Shown: positions 15,840 through 26,184, counted from the first letter of the stretch. The stretch is DNA of 44,435 nt from CAWCTB01 sp963798275 (GCA_963798275.1 CAWCTB010000008.1:1-44435); one strand, 5' to 3'. Notes: generated by a model from the sequence alone, not told the origin. Made by a program: numbers and translations.

Positions 15840-16652
15840 ATGACATGCTCCATTTGCACGCGACGAGATATGCTGAGACTCAGCATCGGCGCGACCGCCG
15901 GCCTTCTGGGTGCGCCGTCGATCTCGGCTCTCGAAGAGAAATCGTTGACGACGGCGAATGGCGGAACCGATCCTTATCCAATTCCCTGGCTGGACAAGAA
16001 CGGCAGTCATAATCAGCCGGCCGGTCCGCAACTGGAACCTTCTCACATCTACCATTTCAAAGGCCGTGTGGCGCGTTGCAGCACCTTCACGGGAATGGGA
16101 ACCGACAACCACGGAAACCGCATCGCGTTCGGCAGTCCGACGACCGACTACGGCGTCATGCAGGGGGAATACTGGGCAGCGCGAAGTGCGCAACAAGGCA
16201 CGTTTACTCACATATGACTCACGCTGTTCCGGGGACCGGCGGTCCCCGCCAATCAGATTCACGACTTTCATCCTCCAATAGCGGCTTCAGGCTTGTACTG
16301 GGTCGTGCCGGTGCGACCTGAGAGCTTCACGGCCAGCCCCGACGACAAGACCTTCCAACTGGAAATGAAGAATGTGAGTGTCGTGGACCAGCCACGCTGG
16401 CCGGCGCTCGATTCGCTGGCCACTCCCGCTCGCATGACGTTCAGGATGATCTGGGAATCGAGGGGCGAACCCGTGCTGTACGATGATCCGGCGAAGCAGT
16501 TTCGTTTCAAGGGAACGCTGGCAACCTGCCGGCTGGAGGCGCAGGTGGAAGTGCCCTTGATCGGATTTTCCTGGAAATCCGACCCGATGGAGACGTCGAG
16601 CGCCAGCTTCGCCATCATGGGAGCCGAGGTCAACGGCCGGTATTACGGGTAG
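15840..16652 (+). pseudogene. Tat-type signal-peptide protein interrupted by an in-frame TGA
   Basis: ATG 15840 follows a GGAGG at about 15825. The N-terminus CTRRDMLRLSIGATAGLLGA looks like a twin-arginine signal. The reading frame runs to a TGA at 16215-16217 (after QGTFTHI), then continues in the same frame without another stop to 16652: LTLFRGPAVPANQIHDFHPP, GLYWVVPVRPESF, FSWKSDPMETSSASFAIMG. With TGG (Trp) instead of TGA the product would be 270 aa. So this differs from the frameshifts elsewhere: a single substitution or read error suffices. The family is not recognised; a folded, possibly cofactor-bearing periplasmic protein is suggested only by the Tat-like signal. Confidence 0.6.
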
Positions 16653-16848
16653 AGGCGCTTTCGGTAGCGACTCGGAACTTCCACGCAGGGTGGTGAGCGC
16701 CAGCGGGAACCTGCTCGGTCCCGTACCACTTGCGTGGCAGGTTCGGTTCCAAGGTGGGCCCAAGTTCCAGTAGAATCTTGGTTTGCGCCACAATCTAGCC
16801 AACTGCTCGTAGCCGCTAGCCGGAAACGAGGCTGAACCTGCGGGATTT

Positions 16849-18684
16849 ATGCAGCAACTGACCCGACTGTTACGTTACGTCAAGCCATACTGGTTTTACT
16901 TGACGACGTCCGTGCTGTGCATGGCGCTGGTGGGGTTGCTGGACGCCTTTCGGGTGCTGCTGGTCGGGCCAATCTTCGACCGGGTGCTCAATCCGCACTC
17001 GCAATCGCGCGATCTTCCGCTATTCCGCCTTCCCGGGACGAACACGTTCATCCAGTTGAACTGGTTCGTGCCCGAGCACTTTCACAATCCGTGGACCATG
17101 GTGGCGTTCGCGCTGGTCGCCGCCACGGTGTTGAAAGGCGTGTTCGACTACCTGGGCACATACCTGGTGAACTACGCCGGCTTCGGCATGATCACCGATC
17201 TGCGCAACGAGCTTTATGTCTCGACCCTGCGCCGGTCGATGGCGTTCTTTTCCAAGCATTCGACCGGCACGCTCTTGTCGGCAATCATCAACGATATCGA
17301 GAAGGTGCAGTACGCGCTTTCCACGGTGCTGGCGGAGTCGTTGCAGCAGTTCTTCACCTTGCTATTTACCGCTGCGGTGGTGGTTGTGCTGGGTGGAAAG
17401 CTGTCGTGGGTGCTGGTGATTTTCATCCCCATCGTGCTCTCGTCGGCGCGACGCATCGGCAAACGAGTGCGCAGCACCACCCGCCGCGGCCAGGACAAGC
17501 TGGCGGAAATCCAGAATATCCTGCATGAAACCATTACCGGCGTCCGCATCGTGAAGGCGTTCTCGATGGAAGTCTGGGAGACGGGACGTTTCCGCGACGC
17601 CGCCAAGCGACTGTTCCGCGCCAATCTTCGCTCGGTTACCGCCGCCGCCCTCAGTTCGCCGCTGATGGATATTTTCGGCGCAGTCGCCATCGCTGTTTTG
17701 CTGCTGGTTGGCCGCGAATACATCAAGCGGAACATCTTCACCGAGGGCGTCTTCTTCGCATTCATCGTGGCGGTGTTCAAGCTGTACGAGCCGGTCAGGA
17801 AGTTCGCCCAGTTCAATAACAATTTCCAGCAGGCGATTGGCGCTTCATCCGCCATCTTCCACTTCCTTGACACCCGGGACGAAGTGGTCGAAAAACCGAA
17901 TGCCATCAAGCTGCGGCCGTTTCATGAGGGCATCCGCTTCGAGCGTGTTTCCTTCTGCTACGAGAATGGCGAAGGCGCGCGCGAAATTCTGCGCGACATT
18001 AATCTGGAGGTTATTCCCGGAGAGGTGCTGGCCATCGTTGGTTCCAGCGGATCGGGCAAGACCACGCTGGTGCATTTGTTGCCGCGGTTCTTCGATGTTA
18101 CGGGCGGGCGTCTGCTGATCGACGGCCACGACGTGCGCGACTTGACCGTCGCGTCGCTAAGGTCGCAGATCGCCATCGTCACCCAGGACACCATCCTGTT
18201 CAACGATACGGTGCGCAACAATATTGCCTACGGGCAGCCCGAAATCGCGCCCGACCGAGTAGAGGAGGCAGCCCGCGCGGCGTTAGCGCACGACTTCATC
18301 CAGATGCTGCCCAATGGGTATGACACGTTTATCGGCGAGCGCGGACTGCGCTTGAGCGGGGGTGAGCGGCAGCGATTGTCCATCGCCCGGGCCATCCTGA
18401 AGAATGCGCCGATACTGATCCTGGACGAAGCCACCTCGGCACTCGACACGGAGAGCGAGTCGCTGGTGCAATCGGCATTACAGAACCTGATGACTGGCCG
18501 GACCGTGTTTGTTATCGCCCATCGGCTTTCGACGGTGCGCCGTGCGGACCGGATTCTGGTGTTGGAAAGCGGCATGATCACCGACCAGGGAACGCACGAG
18601 CGGCTCATGAGCCGCACTGGCACCTACCGCCGCCTGTATGATTTGCAGTTTGTCGATGTTGAGGCTGCATCCGGAACCGAGTGA
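16849..18684 (+). CDS. MsbA-like ABC exporter, fused membrane and ATPase domains
   Basis: 611-aa half-transporter of the lipid A/lipid export class, working as a homodimer in the inner membrane. Residues about 1-330 carry six membrane helices (YWFYLTTSVLCMALVGLLDA, FTLLFTAAVVVVLGG and others). The ATPase domain (about 360-600) has Walker A GSSGSGKTT at about 398, Q-loop VTQDT, signature LSGGERQR at about 502, Walker B ILILDEATSALD at about 523 and H-loop IAHRLS. Closest type is MsbA (lipid A-core flippase), but specificity cannot be fixed from sequence. It is followed after 4 nt by yicC, so it heads the housekeeping block. Start ATG 16849 (MQQLTRLLRYVKPYW) is family-like. Confidence 0.9.
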   Translation: MQQLTRLLRYVKPYWFYLTTSVLCMALVGLLDAFRVLLVGPIFDRVLNPHSQSRDLPLFRLPGTNTFIQLNWFVPEHFHNPWTMVAFALVAATVLKGVFDYLGTYLVNYAGFGMITDLRNELYVSTLRRSMAFFSKHSTGTLLSAIINDIEKVQYALSTVLAESLQQFFTLLFTAAVVVVLGGKLSWVLVIFIPIVLSSARRIGKRVRSTTRRGQDKLAEIQNILHETITGVRIVKAFSMEVWETGRFRDAAKRLFRANLRSVTAAALSSPLMDIFGAVAIAVLLLVGREYIKRNIFTEGVFFAFIVAVFKLYEPVRKFAQFNNNFQQAIGASSAIFHFLDTRDEVVEKPNAIKLRPFHEGIRFERVSFCYENGEGAREILRDINLEVIPGEVLAIVGSSGSGKTTLVHLLPRFFDVTGGRLLIDGHDVRDLTVASLRSQIAIVTQDTILFNDTVRNNIAYGQPEIAPDRVEEAARAALAHDFIQMLPNGYDTFIGERGLRLSGGERQRLSIARAILKNAPILILDEATSALDTESESLVQSALQNLMTGRTVFVIAHRLSTVRRADRILVLESGMITDQGTHERLMSRTGTYRRLYDLQFVDVEAASGTE

Positions 18685-18688
18685 CGCA

Positions 18689-19579
18689 ATGAAGATCCGA
18701 TCGATGACGGGGTACGCACAGGTCAAGTCGCACGTGGACGACCAACTAACTGTAACGCTGAGCCTGAAGTCGGTGAACCATCGTTTCCTCGATCTGCATT
18801 TGCGCATTCCCGGCGAACTCGATTTCGTCGAGATGAAGGTTCGCCGCATTCTGAAAGAACGGCTGCATCGCGGACACATCGAGGTGACACTGTCGCTGGA
18901 GCGTGCCGGTGTCGCCGCGTTCGCGGTCAATCGCGAACTGGTCGGCGGCTACCTGCAGACGTTCCGCCGGGTGGCCGAGGAATTCGGGGTCAGCGCCGAG
19001 CCTGATCTGAATGTCGTGCTGAAAATGCCGGGCGCGTTGAATGCCGCCATGGACGGAGATGGCAATGAGGCGCTGGAGACGCACGTTGCGTCAGCTCTGG
19101 AACAGGCGATTGAGCGGCTGAACCAGATGCGCGAGCAGGAAGGCGGCGGAGCAGCCATCGAATTGCGGGAGCGCATGGCCCATCTCCTAAACGCGACGAA
19201 AGAGGTGGAGCAGCTTCGCGGCAAGGTGCTGCGGGCCTATCACGAGAAGGTGCACGGCCGAATGCAGGAACTGCTGGGGACGCACGTCGATCCTGACCGT
19301 ATTCTGCAGGAGGCCGCCATGCTGGCCGAGCGCAGCGACATCCAGGAAGAACTGGTGCGCATGAAGAACCACATCCAGCATTTCCTTTCGCTGATCGACG
19401 GCGGCGGCGAGGTCGGCAAGAAACTCGACTTCCTGCTGCAGGAGATGAATCGCGAGGCCAATACCTTGCTGTCGAAAACTTCCGGCGTTGCCGGAGAAGC
19501 CTTGCGCATTACCGAGCTCGGGCTGGCCATGAAGTCGGAAATCGAAAAGGCCCGCGAGCAGGTGCAAAACCTGGAATGA
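18689..19579 (+). CDS. yicC: YicC-family endoribonuclease / RNase adaptor
   Basis: About 296 aa. Family start MTGYA is seen in MKIRSMTGYAQVKSH, which fixes the start at ATG 18689 rather than the longer frame from 18638. The N-terminal half has SLKSVNHRFLDLHLRIPGEL and RGHIEVTLSLERAG; the C-terminal signature (DUF1732) is DIQEELVRMKNHIQHFLSLI, then GKKLDFLLQEMNREANTLLS and ITELGLAMKSEIEKAREQVQ NLE at the end. YicC proteins act in RNA turnover and oligomerise as a ring. The gene begins 4 nt after the ABC exporter stop and overlaps gmk by 4 nt, the classical yicC-gmk pairing. Confidence 0.94.
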   Translation: MKIRSMTGYAQVKSHVDDQLTVTLSLKSVNHRFLDLHLRIPGELDFVEMKVRRILKERLHRGHIEVTLSLERAGVAAFAVNRELVGGYLQTFRRVAEEFGVSAEPDLNVVLKMPGALNAAMDGDGNEALETHVASALEQAIERLNQMREQEGGGAAIELRERMAHLLNATKEVEQLRGKVLRAYHEKVHGRMQELLGTHVDPDRILQEAAMLAERSDIQEELVRMKNHIQHFLSLIDGGGEVGKKLDFLLQEMNREANTLLSKTSGVAGEALRITELGLAMKSEIEKAREQVQNLE

Positions 19580-20322
19580 GCGGCAACCTCTTCATCATCT
19601 CGGCCCCGTCGGGCTCGGGAAAATCGACCCTCACCAACCGGCTGCGCAGCATCGTGCCGAATCTGGAGTTTTCCGTCAGCTACACTACGCGCCCGCCGCG
19701 CGGCAGTGAGCAATCGGGCCGCGACTACTTCTTCATCACCCGCGACGAATTCGAAAGGATGATCGCGGAAGACGAGTTTCTCGAGTACGCGGAGGTATTC
19801 GGCAACTACTACGGGACGGCGCGGCGCTTCCTGCGCGAGGCGTTTGCCCGGGGTCATGACCTGCTGCTCGACATCGACGTGCAAGGCGCAAAGCAAGTGA
19901 AGAGCAAAGCGCCGGATGCGGTCAGCATCTTCATCCTGCCGCCTTCGCGAGAGGAATTGGAGCGCAGGTTGCGGACCCGCAGCGAGGCGGAGCGGGAAAT
20001 CCAGGAGCAACTTTTCGGTCCGCAGGCGCGCCCGGGCAATAGCGAGGAAGTCATCCAGCGGCGCTTGCAGACCGCGTCGCGGGAGATTGAGAATTTTTTG
20101 CAGTACGACTATATTTTGGTGAACGATCGGGTTGACCCTGCAATTGACACGCTCAAGTCGATCGTGAAGGCCGAGCGGCTGAAACGCTCCGGCGTCTCGA
20201 GCACGCCGGACGAAGAGGCGGTGGTTGCCGCCGCTGCCGCCAGACGCAAGAATATGCTGGAACAGGTGCAGTCCATCCTGGCCACGTTCGATCTATCCCG
20301 TTCACAGACTGTCACGGAGTGA
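19576..20322 (+). CDS. gmk: guanylate kinase
   Basis: Phosphorylates GMP to GDP with ATP in the cytoplasm. P-loop APSGSGKS at residues 10-17; GMP-binding SVSYTTRPPRGSEQSGRDYF and FLEYAEVFGNYYGT; LLLDIDVQGAKQVK; FILPPSREELERRLRTR. At 248 aa it is longer than the usual 205-210 aa: there is an insertion in the lid region (EAEREIQEQLFGPQARPGNS) and an Ala/Arg-rich C-terminal extension. Its ATG overlaps the yicC stop (ATGA) and rpoZ starts 4 nt after its stop, so it is tightly coupled on both sides. Confidence 0.96.
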   Translation: MSGNLFIISAPSGSGKSTLTNRLRSIVPNLEFSVSYTTRPPRGSEQSGRDYFFITRDEFERMIAEDEFLEYAEVFGNYYGTARRFLREAFARGHDLLLDIDVQGAKQVKSKAPDAVSIFILPPSREELERRLRTRSEAEREIQEQLFGPQARPGNSEEVIQRRLQTASREIENFLQYDYILVNDRVDPAIDTLKSIVKAERLKRSGVSSTPDEEAVVAAAAARRKNMLEQVQSILATFDLSRSQTVTE

Positions 20323-20325
20323 CCA

Positions 20326-20571
20326 ATGAAGCTGGTTGAAGGGTTCGATAGCAATTATCGGTACGTACTGGTGGCGGCCCGTCGCGCCCGCCAGATCCAG
20401 AATGGCGCTCGCCCCGTGGTCGAGACGCACTCCCGCAAACCATGCCGCATCGCCGAGGAGGAGATTCAGGCCGGGATGGTGAAGTGGGAAGTGCCCGATC
20501 CGGGCAAGACACCGATGCAGGCGGCCAGCGAAATGCTGGACCACGCCGTTGGCGGCGAGGCCGACGACTAA
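20326..20571 (+). CDS. rpoZ: RNA polymerase omega subunit
   Basis: 81 aa, the usual size. RpoZ signature: FDSNYRYVLVAARRARQIQN, then RKPCRIAEEEIQAGMVKWEV. Omega binds the beta' C-terminus and helps polymerase assembly, and in many bacteria contributes to the ppGpp site. It lies 3 nt downstream of gmk, the usual gmk-rpoZ arrangement. The acidic tail (MLDHAVGGEADD) is typical. A gap of 102 bp follows before coaBC. Confidence 0.93.
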   Translation: MKLVEGFDSNYRYVLVAARRARQIQNGARPVVETHSRKPCRIAEEEIQAGMVKWEVPDPGKTPMQAASEMLDHAVGGEADD

Positions 20572-20673
20572 CCGGTTGTTGCAGCCGACCAGTATGGCGG
20601 AATACAAACTCGGGCGGAATCATCCGGCCCGCTGGCGCATCTGAGAAGCAGCGGGCCAGGTCCCGACGACATC

Positions 20674-21916
20674 ATGAGAATTGCTCTGGGCGTGAGCGGC
20701 GGCATCGCCGCCTACAAAGCGGCCGAGGTGGTTCGTCTCCTGCAGGACCGGGGAGTGTGCGTGCAGGTCGTCATGACCGCAGCGGCACAGGAGTTCGTGC
20801 GCCCGCTGACCTTCGCGGCGCTGTCCGGCGAGAAGGTCATCACCGGATTGTTCGGGTCTGACGCCGAGCAGCCGAACCTCGACTCTGCGGTCGAGCACAT
20901 TGCTGTTGCCCAGTCGATTGACGCTCTGCTGGTTGCCCCTGCCACGGCCGACGTCATCGCCAAGTTCGCGCAAGGCATCGCCAACGATTTTCTCAGCACA
21001 CTCTACCTCGCGACCGACGGCGCCGGTCATTCTTGCGCCGGCGATGAACGTGAACATGTGGCAGCATCCTGCGACGCAGGGGAATCTGCAGGTTTTGCGG
21101 GAGCGCGGTGTCTCTGTCGTCGAACCGGGCAGCGGCTATCTGGCATGTGGCATGATCGGCACCGGTCGACTCGCCGAGCCGGACGAGATCGTCGGGGCCA
21201 CGCTGGAGCGCCTCGGAGTGGCGCAAGACCTCGTGGGCGAAACGGTGCTGATCACGGCTGGACCGACGCAGGAACCGATCGATCCCGTGCGCTACCTGGG
21301 CAATCGCTCCAGCGGGAAGATGGGTTACGCGTTGGCGGAAGCTGCGTTGCGGCGGGGAGCGAAGGTGGTCCTGATCAGCGGCCCGACAGCACTGCAGCCG
21401 CCCGCCGCGGCCGAGACAATTTTCGTCGAAACCGCGCAGCAGATGCGTACCGCCGTGCTCGACCGCTGGGAGAAAGCCGGCATGATCATCATGGCGGCGG
21501 CGGTCGCGGATTATCACGTCAAGAATTTCTCGCCGGAGAAGATCAAGCGCAAGGGCGCTCTCGAACTGCAACTCGAGCCCAATCCTGACATCCTGGCGGA
21601 CCTGGGCAGCTTGCGCGATGCGACCGGTAAGCGCTCGCCCCTGCTGATCGGGTTTGCCGCCGAGACCGAGAACCTGCTGGAGAATGCGCGGGCCAAGTTG
21701 TCGAACAAACGCGTGGATGCCATCGTGCTGAACGATGTGGCGCGACCGGGAATAGGTTTCAACTCCGACCGCAACCAGGTCACGATCGTGACTGCCTCCG
21801 ACGCGATTGCGCTGCCTGAAGCCAGCAAGCAGGAAATTGCACAGAAAATTCTGGAAGCAGCCGTCCGGCTGCGCCGGCAGCAAGCTACACTGGTGCCATC
21901 CCCGGTTCGTAGCTGA
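20674..21916 (+). CDS. coaBC: bifunctional CoaBC (phosphopantothenoylcysteine synthetase/decarboxylase), one frameshift
   Basis: Second and third steps of CoA synthesis from 4'-phosphopantothenate. The N-terminal FMN decarboxylase (CoaC) has ALGVSGGIAAYKAAEVVRLL, HIAVAQSIDALLVAPATADV and the substrate clamp LAPAMNVNMWQHPATQ with GYLACGMIGTGRL. The C-terminal synthetase (CoaB) has ITAGPTQEPIDPVRYLGNRS, SGKMGYALAEAA and LIGFAAETEN. The frame changes at about 21015-21022, between STLYLAT and APVILAPAMN. Merged length about 413 aa is normal. As the pathway is essential, this break is most likely a read error. Its stop overlaps the start of the next gene (TGATG at 21914-21918). Confidence 0.92.
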
Positions 21917-22768
21917 TGCCACTCGACTCCCAAGCCAAATCCGCGCTGCGCGACCGCCTGCAGTTCTACCGCGAACTGGGCATTGGTCCGCTCTATCGTC
22001 GCGAGGGGAAAGGCGACGGCGTGGAGCAAGATCTCGGTAGTGAGTTGGTCGACGAGTTGGCGCAAGTGGGCGACGGAATTTCCGCCTCTGCCGAACAGGA
22101 TCGCCGGGGAGTCCCACCTGCCGACCGCTGCCGACCGCGACGCGCTGTTGCGCGCGATTCGCGACGACATTGGGCCCAATTGCCAGCGTTGCAAGCTGGC
22201 GAAGCTCGGGCGCAAGCAGATTGTCTTCGGCACCGGCGACCCGCATGCCGAGCTGATGTTCATTGGCGAAGGCCCGGGTGCCGACGAGGACCAGCAGGGG
22301 CTGCCGTTCGTTGGGCGTGCCGGACAATTGCTGAACAACATGATCGCCGCCATGGGACTCAAGCGCGAGCAGGTCTACATCGCCAACATCGTGAAGTGCC
22401 GCCCGCCGCAGAACCGCACTCCGGAACGCGACGAGTGCGACACCTGCTCGCCCTTTCTGATGCGGCAGATTGGCGTGATTCAGCCCCGGGTGATTGTCGC
22501 GCTGGGCGCAACGGCCGCGAAAAATCTACTGGGCGTGAGCGACTCGATGGCCTCCCTGCGCGGCCGCTTCTACGACTTCTCGCCGCCAGGAACGCTGACC
22601 GAATCGGGCGAGCGCTTCCAGACCAAGTTGGCGGTCACCTACCATCCGGCGTTTCTGCTGCGCGATCCCCGGCAGAAGAAAGAAGCCTGGAAAGACCTGC
22701 AGATGGTGATGAAGTACCTGGGCCTGCAGCCGCCCGCGCGTCCTGCCAAGGATGAAGAGGGCGGCTGA
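21916..22768 (+). CDS. udg: uracil-DNA glycosylase, family 4 (iron-sulfur), one frameshift
   Basis: Removes uracil from DNA. The start at ATG 21916 (MPLDSQAKSALRDRLQFYRE, LGIGPLYRR) is a helix typical of this family. The catalytic part is in another frame from about 22120: Fe-S ligand cysteines in NCQRCKLAK and later KCRPP / DECDTC, motif 1 GEGPGADEDQQGLPFVGRAG, and motif TYHPAFLLRD. Between about 22010 and 22130 the frame must change; this linker is poorly conserved, so the exact point is unclear. Stop of coaBC overlaps its start and its own stop TGA overlaps the priA ATG, so all three are coupled. Confidence 0.9.
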
Positions 22769-25206
22769 TGCCGCGCTATTGCGATGTGGCCGTGCCGGTC
22801 CCGCTCGACGCCACGTTTACCTACACGATTCCGGAGAACCTTCCCGAGCCTTGCGCCGGCGGGCGCGTCATCGTTCCGTTTCGCGAGAAGCGGCTGAGCG
22901 GCATTGTCACCGAACTGCACGATCGTGAGCCCAGCTTCGAAGCCAAGCCGGTTCTGCAAGTCCTCGACACCGCTCCGGCGCTGACCCCTGAACTGATGCA
23001 ACTGGGCCGCTGGATTGCCCAATACTACATCGCGCCCATCGGGGAAGTGCTGCGCAGCATGCTGCCGCTGGTGGCCGAGTTTCGCCGCGTGATCGGCTAT
23101 CGCATCACCGACAAGGGCCTGCAGGCGTTGCACGACGCGGCGACGGTCGGTTCGTCGCGACGCTCGCAGAAAACTCCGGAGCACCAGATGCAGGAATATG
23201 CGGTGCTGAACCGCTTGTCCGAGGGCGAAGTGGTGCGCGAAGCGACACTGCGCTCAGCGGCGGGAGCGCCGCGCGCGGTGCTGCAAACCCTGGTGCACAA
23301 AAAGTGGATCGCGCGCGAAGACCTCAGCGATATCCGCGACGCGAGCCGCACCATTCAAGTCGTGACCTTAAAGGCGGTCGCCGGCAAGCTCAACGGCAAC
23401 CAGCAGGAGATCGTGGATTACCTGGCGCGCCAGCCCGAGCAGCGCGCCACGGTCGAGCAACTACGGCAACTCGCAGTCCCTCGAACCACGCTGCAAACGC
23501 TCGTACGTCGCGGCATCGTCGAGCTTAGCGAAGAAGCTGCGGAATTTCGCATGTCAGGTCTCAAGCCGCGCAAGCTGGAGTTCCTGTTCACGGCAGCACA
23601 GAAGACTGCACTCGACACGATCATCGCTGCGGTGGAGGAGAGACGATTTTCGCCGATGCTGCTGCACGGCGTGACCGGATCGGGCAAGACGGCGGTGTAT
23701 CTGTCGGCAATGCAGGCGGTGCTGGCCAAGGGCCGCTCGGCGATTTTGCTGGTTCCCGAGATCGGGCTGACACCCGGCGATGGCGGCCGACCTGCAGCAG
23801 ATCTTCGGCGACGAAGTTGCCATTCTGCACTCGGCGCTGAGCGACGATGAGCGCGCCGAACAGTGGAAACGCATCCGCGGCGGTGACTCCCACATTGTGG
23901 TAGGTACGCGATCGGCCGTGTTCGCGCCGGTGCCGGACCTTGCGCTGATCATTGTGGATGAGGAACACGACCACTCCTACAAGCAGGAGGAAACGCCCCG
24001 CTATCACGCCCGCGATGTCGCCGTGATGCGGGCCAAGATGGCCAATGCCGCCGCGGTATTGGGCTCGGCCACGCCTTCGCTGGAGACCTACTACAACGCG
24101 CTGCACAACAAGTACCGACTGCTGGAGTTGCCGGAGCGCATCGAGAAGCGACCCGCTCCCCGAAGTCGAGATCATCGACATGCGCGAGGAATTTCATCAC
24201 GCCCGCATCGAGGAGGTGCTCTCGCGCAAGCTGGTACAGGAGATCCAGCGAGCGGCTCGATCGCCAAGAGCAGGTCATGGTGCTGCTGAACCGGCGCGGC
24301 TATTCGTCATTCGTGCTCTGCCGCGAGTGCGGCGAGACGGTGCAGTGCAAGAACTGCGCCATCGCCATGACCTATCACAAGCGCGAGCACCGGCTCATCT
24401 GCCACTACTGCGGGTTTATGCGGCCGGCGCCCAAGACGTGTCCCAAGTGCGGCAGCGAATACGTTCAGTATCTCGGTACCGGCTCGGAGAAGCTGGAGCA
24501 CATCCTGCACACGATGTTTCCCCAGGCGCGGATTGGCCGGCTGGATCGCGATACGGTGCGCGGCCGGGACGATCTGGAACGAATGCTCAGTGCGCTGCAT
24601 GCCGGAGAGATCGACCTGCTGGTCGGCACCCAGATGATCGCCAAGGGCCACGACATTCCCAACGTGACGCTGGTGGGCGTGGTCGGATCGGATGCTGCCC
24701 TCAGCTTTCCCGATTTCCGCGCCGCCGAGCGGACCTTCCAGTTGCTGACGCAAGTCGCGGGCCGGGCGGGTCGCGGCGAGACGCCGGGAAGAGTTGTTCT
24801 GCAGACGTTCTTTCCCGACCATTACGCCATTCAGTTTGCCGCCGCCCACGACTACAAAGGCTTTTACGAGAAGGAAGCGCGCTTCCGCAGTTGGATGCAT
24901 TACCCGCCTTTCAACGCCGTCAGCAATGTGGTGGTTCGCAGCACCAAACTCGACGAGGCGCTGGCCTGGTCGGGCATCCTGGGCAAATGGTTCGAAGCGA
25001 CGCGGCTCGAAGGAGTGCGCGTGCTCGGTCCGGCGGCGGCGGCGATTGTCCGGCTCAAGACCGAGTACCGCTATCACTTCCTGATCAAGTCAGCTAGCCG
25101 CGAGCGCATGAACAGCGCGCTGCGCGCCATGATCGAGCATGCGGTTGCGCAAAAGATCCCGCGAACCCACCTGGTGGTGGATGTGGACGCGCTCTCGGTG
25201 GTGTGA
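22768..25206 (+). CDS. priA: primosomal protein N' (replication restart helicase PriA), three frameshifts
   Basis: Restarts stalled replication forks. N-terminal 3'-DNA-binding domain (RYCDVAVPVPLDATFTYTIP), winged helix region, then superfamily 2 helicase: Walker A HGVTGSGKTAVY, DEEHDHSYKQEETPRYHARD (DEEH box), GSATPSLE. The zinc-binding cluster follows, CRECGETVQCKNCAIAMTYH, LICHYCG, CPKCGSEYVQ, and helicase motifs V-VI, GTQMIAKGHDIPNVTLV and QVAGRAGRGETPG. Frame changes at about 23772 (IGLTP to MAADL), about 24158 (EKR to PLPEVE) and about 24250 (EIQ to ERLDRQEQV; one extra C explains it). Merged length about 812 aa. Every motif is intact, so the breaks look like sequence errors. Last gene of the plus-strand block. 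Confidence 0.93.
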
Positions 25207-25250
25207 ATGACGTAACAACGGCGCCGGTGCGGGCCGCGGCAGGCGGTTAC

Positions 25251-25757
25251 CTACTGCGGCCAGGCGTTGAGCGCTTGGCGCACCAGCACGAGTTGTCCGA
25301 GGTGATACGCGTTGTGATCGGCGACCAGCAACGCCTCTCGCAAGAGAGTCTGTCCCGTGCCATGAGCCAGGGGCTGGAACAGGTCACGCGATGGGTCCGC
25401 AATCAGCTTGCGCATCTTCGCAAGATCCTTCTGGAACGAAGTCACGCTCTTGCTCCAGGCTTTGTCGTCAGGCGGAGCTACGGTGGCGGGCCAGTAGCCT
25501 TCCGGCCATTTGGGCGACTCGTGCTCGGAGCCGCGGCTGAACTCCAGTATGTCCCAGAATGCGATCCGCATATGCTCCAGCAATTGCCATGCCGAGTGCG
25601 GCATGCCTTGCGGAACGCGACCTTGTAACTGGTAGGGCAGATCGCTTAACGCTGTCTTCAGGTCCACGTGCGCTTCGCCCCAATCGAAGATGCGGGCGAG
25701 TTGCTCGCGCAGTAGCTGTTCGTTCGTCATTTTTGCAGCAGTCGTTTTCGCAGTCAC
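25251..25757 (-). CDS. DinB-family protein
   Basis: 168-aa four-helix-bundle metalloprotein of the DinB/YfiT superfamily. Likely metal ligands are the histidine in AWQLLEHMRIAFWDI and the HxxxH pair in VADHNAYHLGQLVLVRQ. Conserved FDWGEAH-like entry helix and RALHGT-type loop equivalent (PLAHGTGQTLL) support the call. Members act as thiol transferases or are damage-inducible with unknown substrate. Start: GTG 25757, or ATG 25730 (MTNEQLLREQL), which I find about as likely; neither has a strong Shine-Dalgarno. It is convergent with priA, 44 bp apart. Confidence 0.85.
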   Translation of the reverse strand: MTAKTTAAKMTNEQLLREQLARIFDWGEAHVDLKTALSDLPYQLQGRVPQGMPHSAWQLLEHMRIAFWDILEFSRGSEHESPKWPEGYWPATVAPPDDKAWSKSVTSFQKDLAKMRKLIADPSRDLFQPLAHGTGQTLLREALLVADHNAYHLGQLVLVRQALNAWPQ

Positions 25758-25872
25758 GGAAAATGAGATGACGGCGGCGAGGACCAGGATGTTTTGCTCT
25801 GCGAAATGGGGCAGCTCCGGAAAAGGGAATTACGCGACTTTGCAAGAACTTGTCAGAGTGAAGGATGTCTAG

Positions 25873-26184
25873 CTACGTACCGGACGGCTCGAACAGCGAT
25901 GCCTGCTTGCGGCGTCTTCTTTCGCGCAGCACATTGGACGCTTCGGGATTGACTAGAACCGTAAACGTATTCCGCACTGGCTCAGGAGCCGCTTCCACCA
26001 CGGTTGCGCGCACTTGACCGGTGCTGCCACCCAGCACGCGGGCAACACTCAGCAGCGACCGGCTGCCGCAAACCGGACATGCCTCCCCGTTGCTGTCGCT
26101 GATCACCTCGCAATCGGCGCACAGGACGGCTTCGAGCAAAGGCACGGTGTTCAGAAGTGCATTGGATTTTTCTTCGGCGTCCAT
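25873..26184 (-). CDS. small zinc-ribbon protein, 103 aa
   Basis: Single zinc ribbon CADCEVISDSNGEACPVCGS (C-x2-C, 11 residues, C-x2-C) after a short helix (MDAEEKSNALLNTVPLLEAV), then a basic tail with VLRERRRRKQASLF. I choose ATG 26184 because the region before it in the longer frame is not protein-like and a GGGTAGG ribosome site lies 7-8 nt upstream. Function unknown; a nucleic-acid- or protein-binding accessory is plausible. Same strand as the response regulator 135 bp upstream, which it could follow in one transcript. Confidence 0.65.
   Translation of the reverse strand: MDAEEKSNALLNTVPLLEAVLCADCEVISDSNGEACPVCGSRSLLSVARVLGGSTGQVRATVVEAAPEPVRNTFTVLVNPEASNVLRERRRRKQASLFEPSGT

Noticed and set aside
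23889..23902. CCCACATTGTGG inside priA, similar to the palindromic site
   Set aside because: It encodes the conserved SHIVVGTR strand of PriA, so codons explain it.
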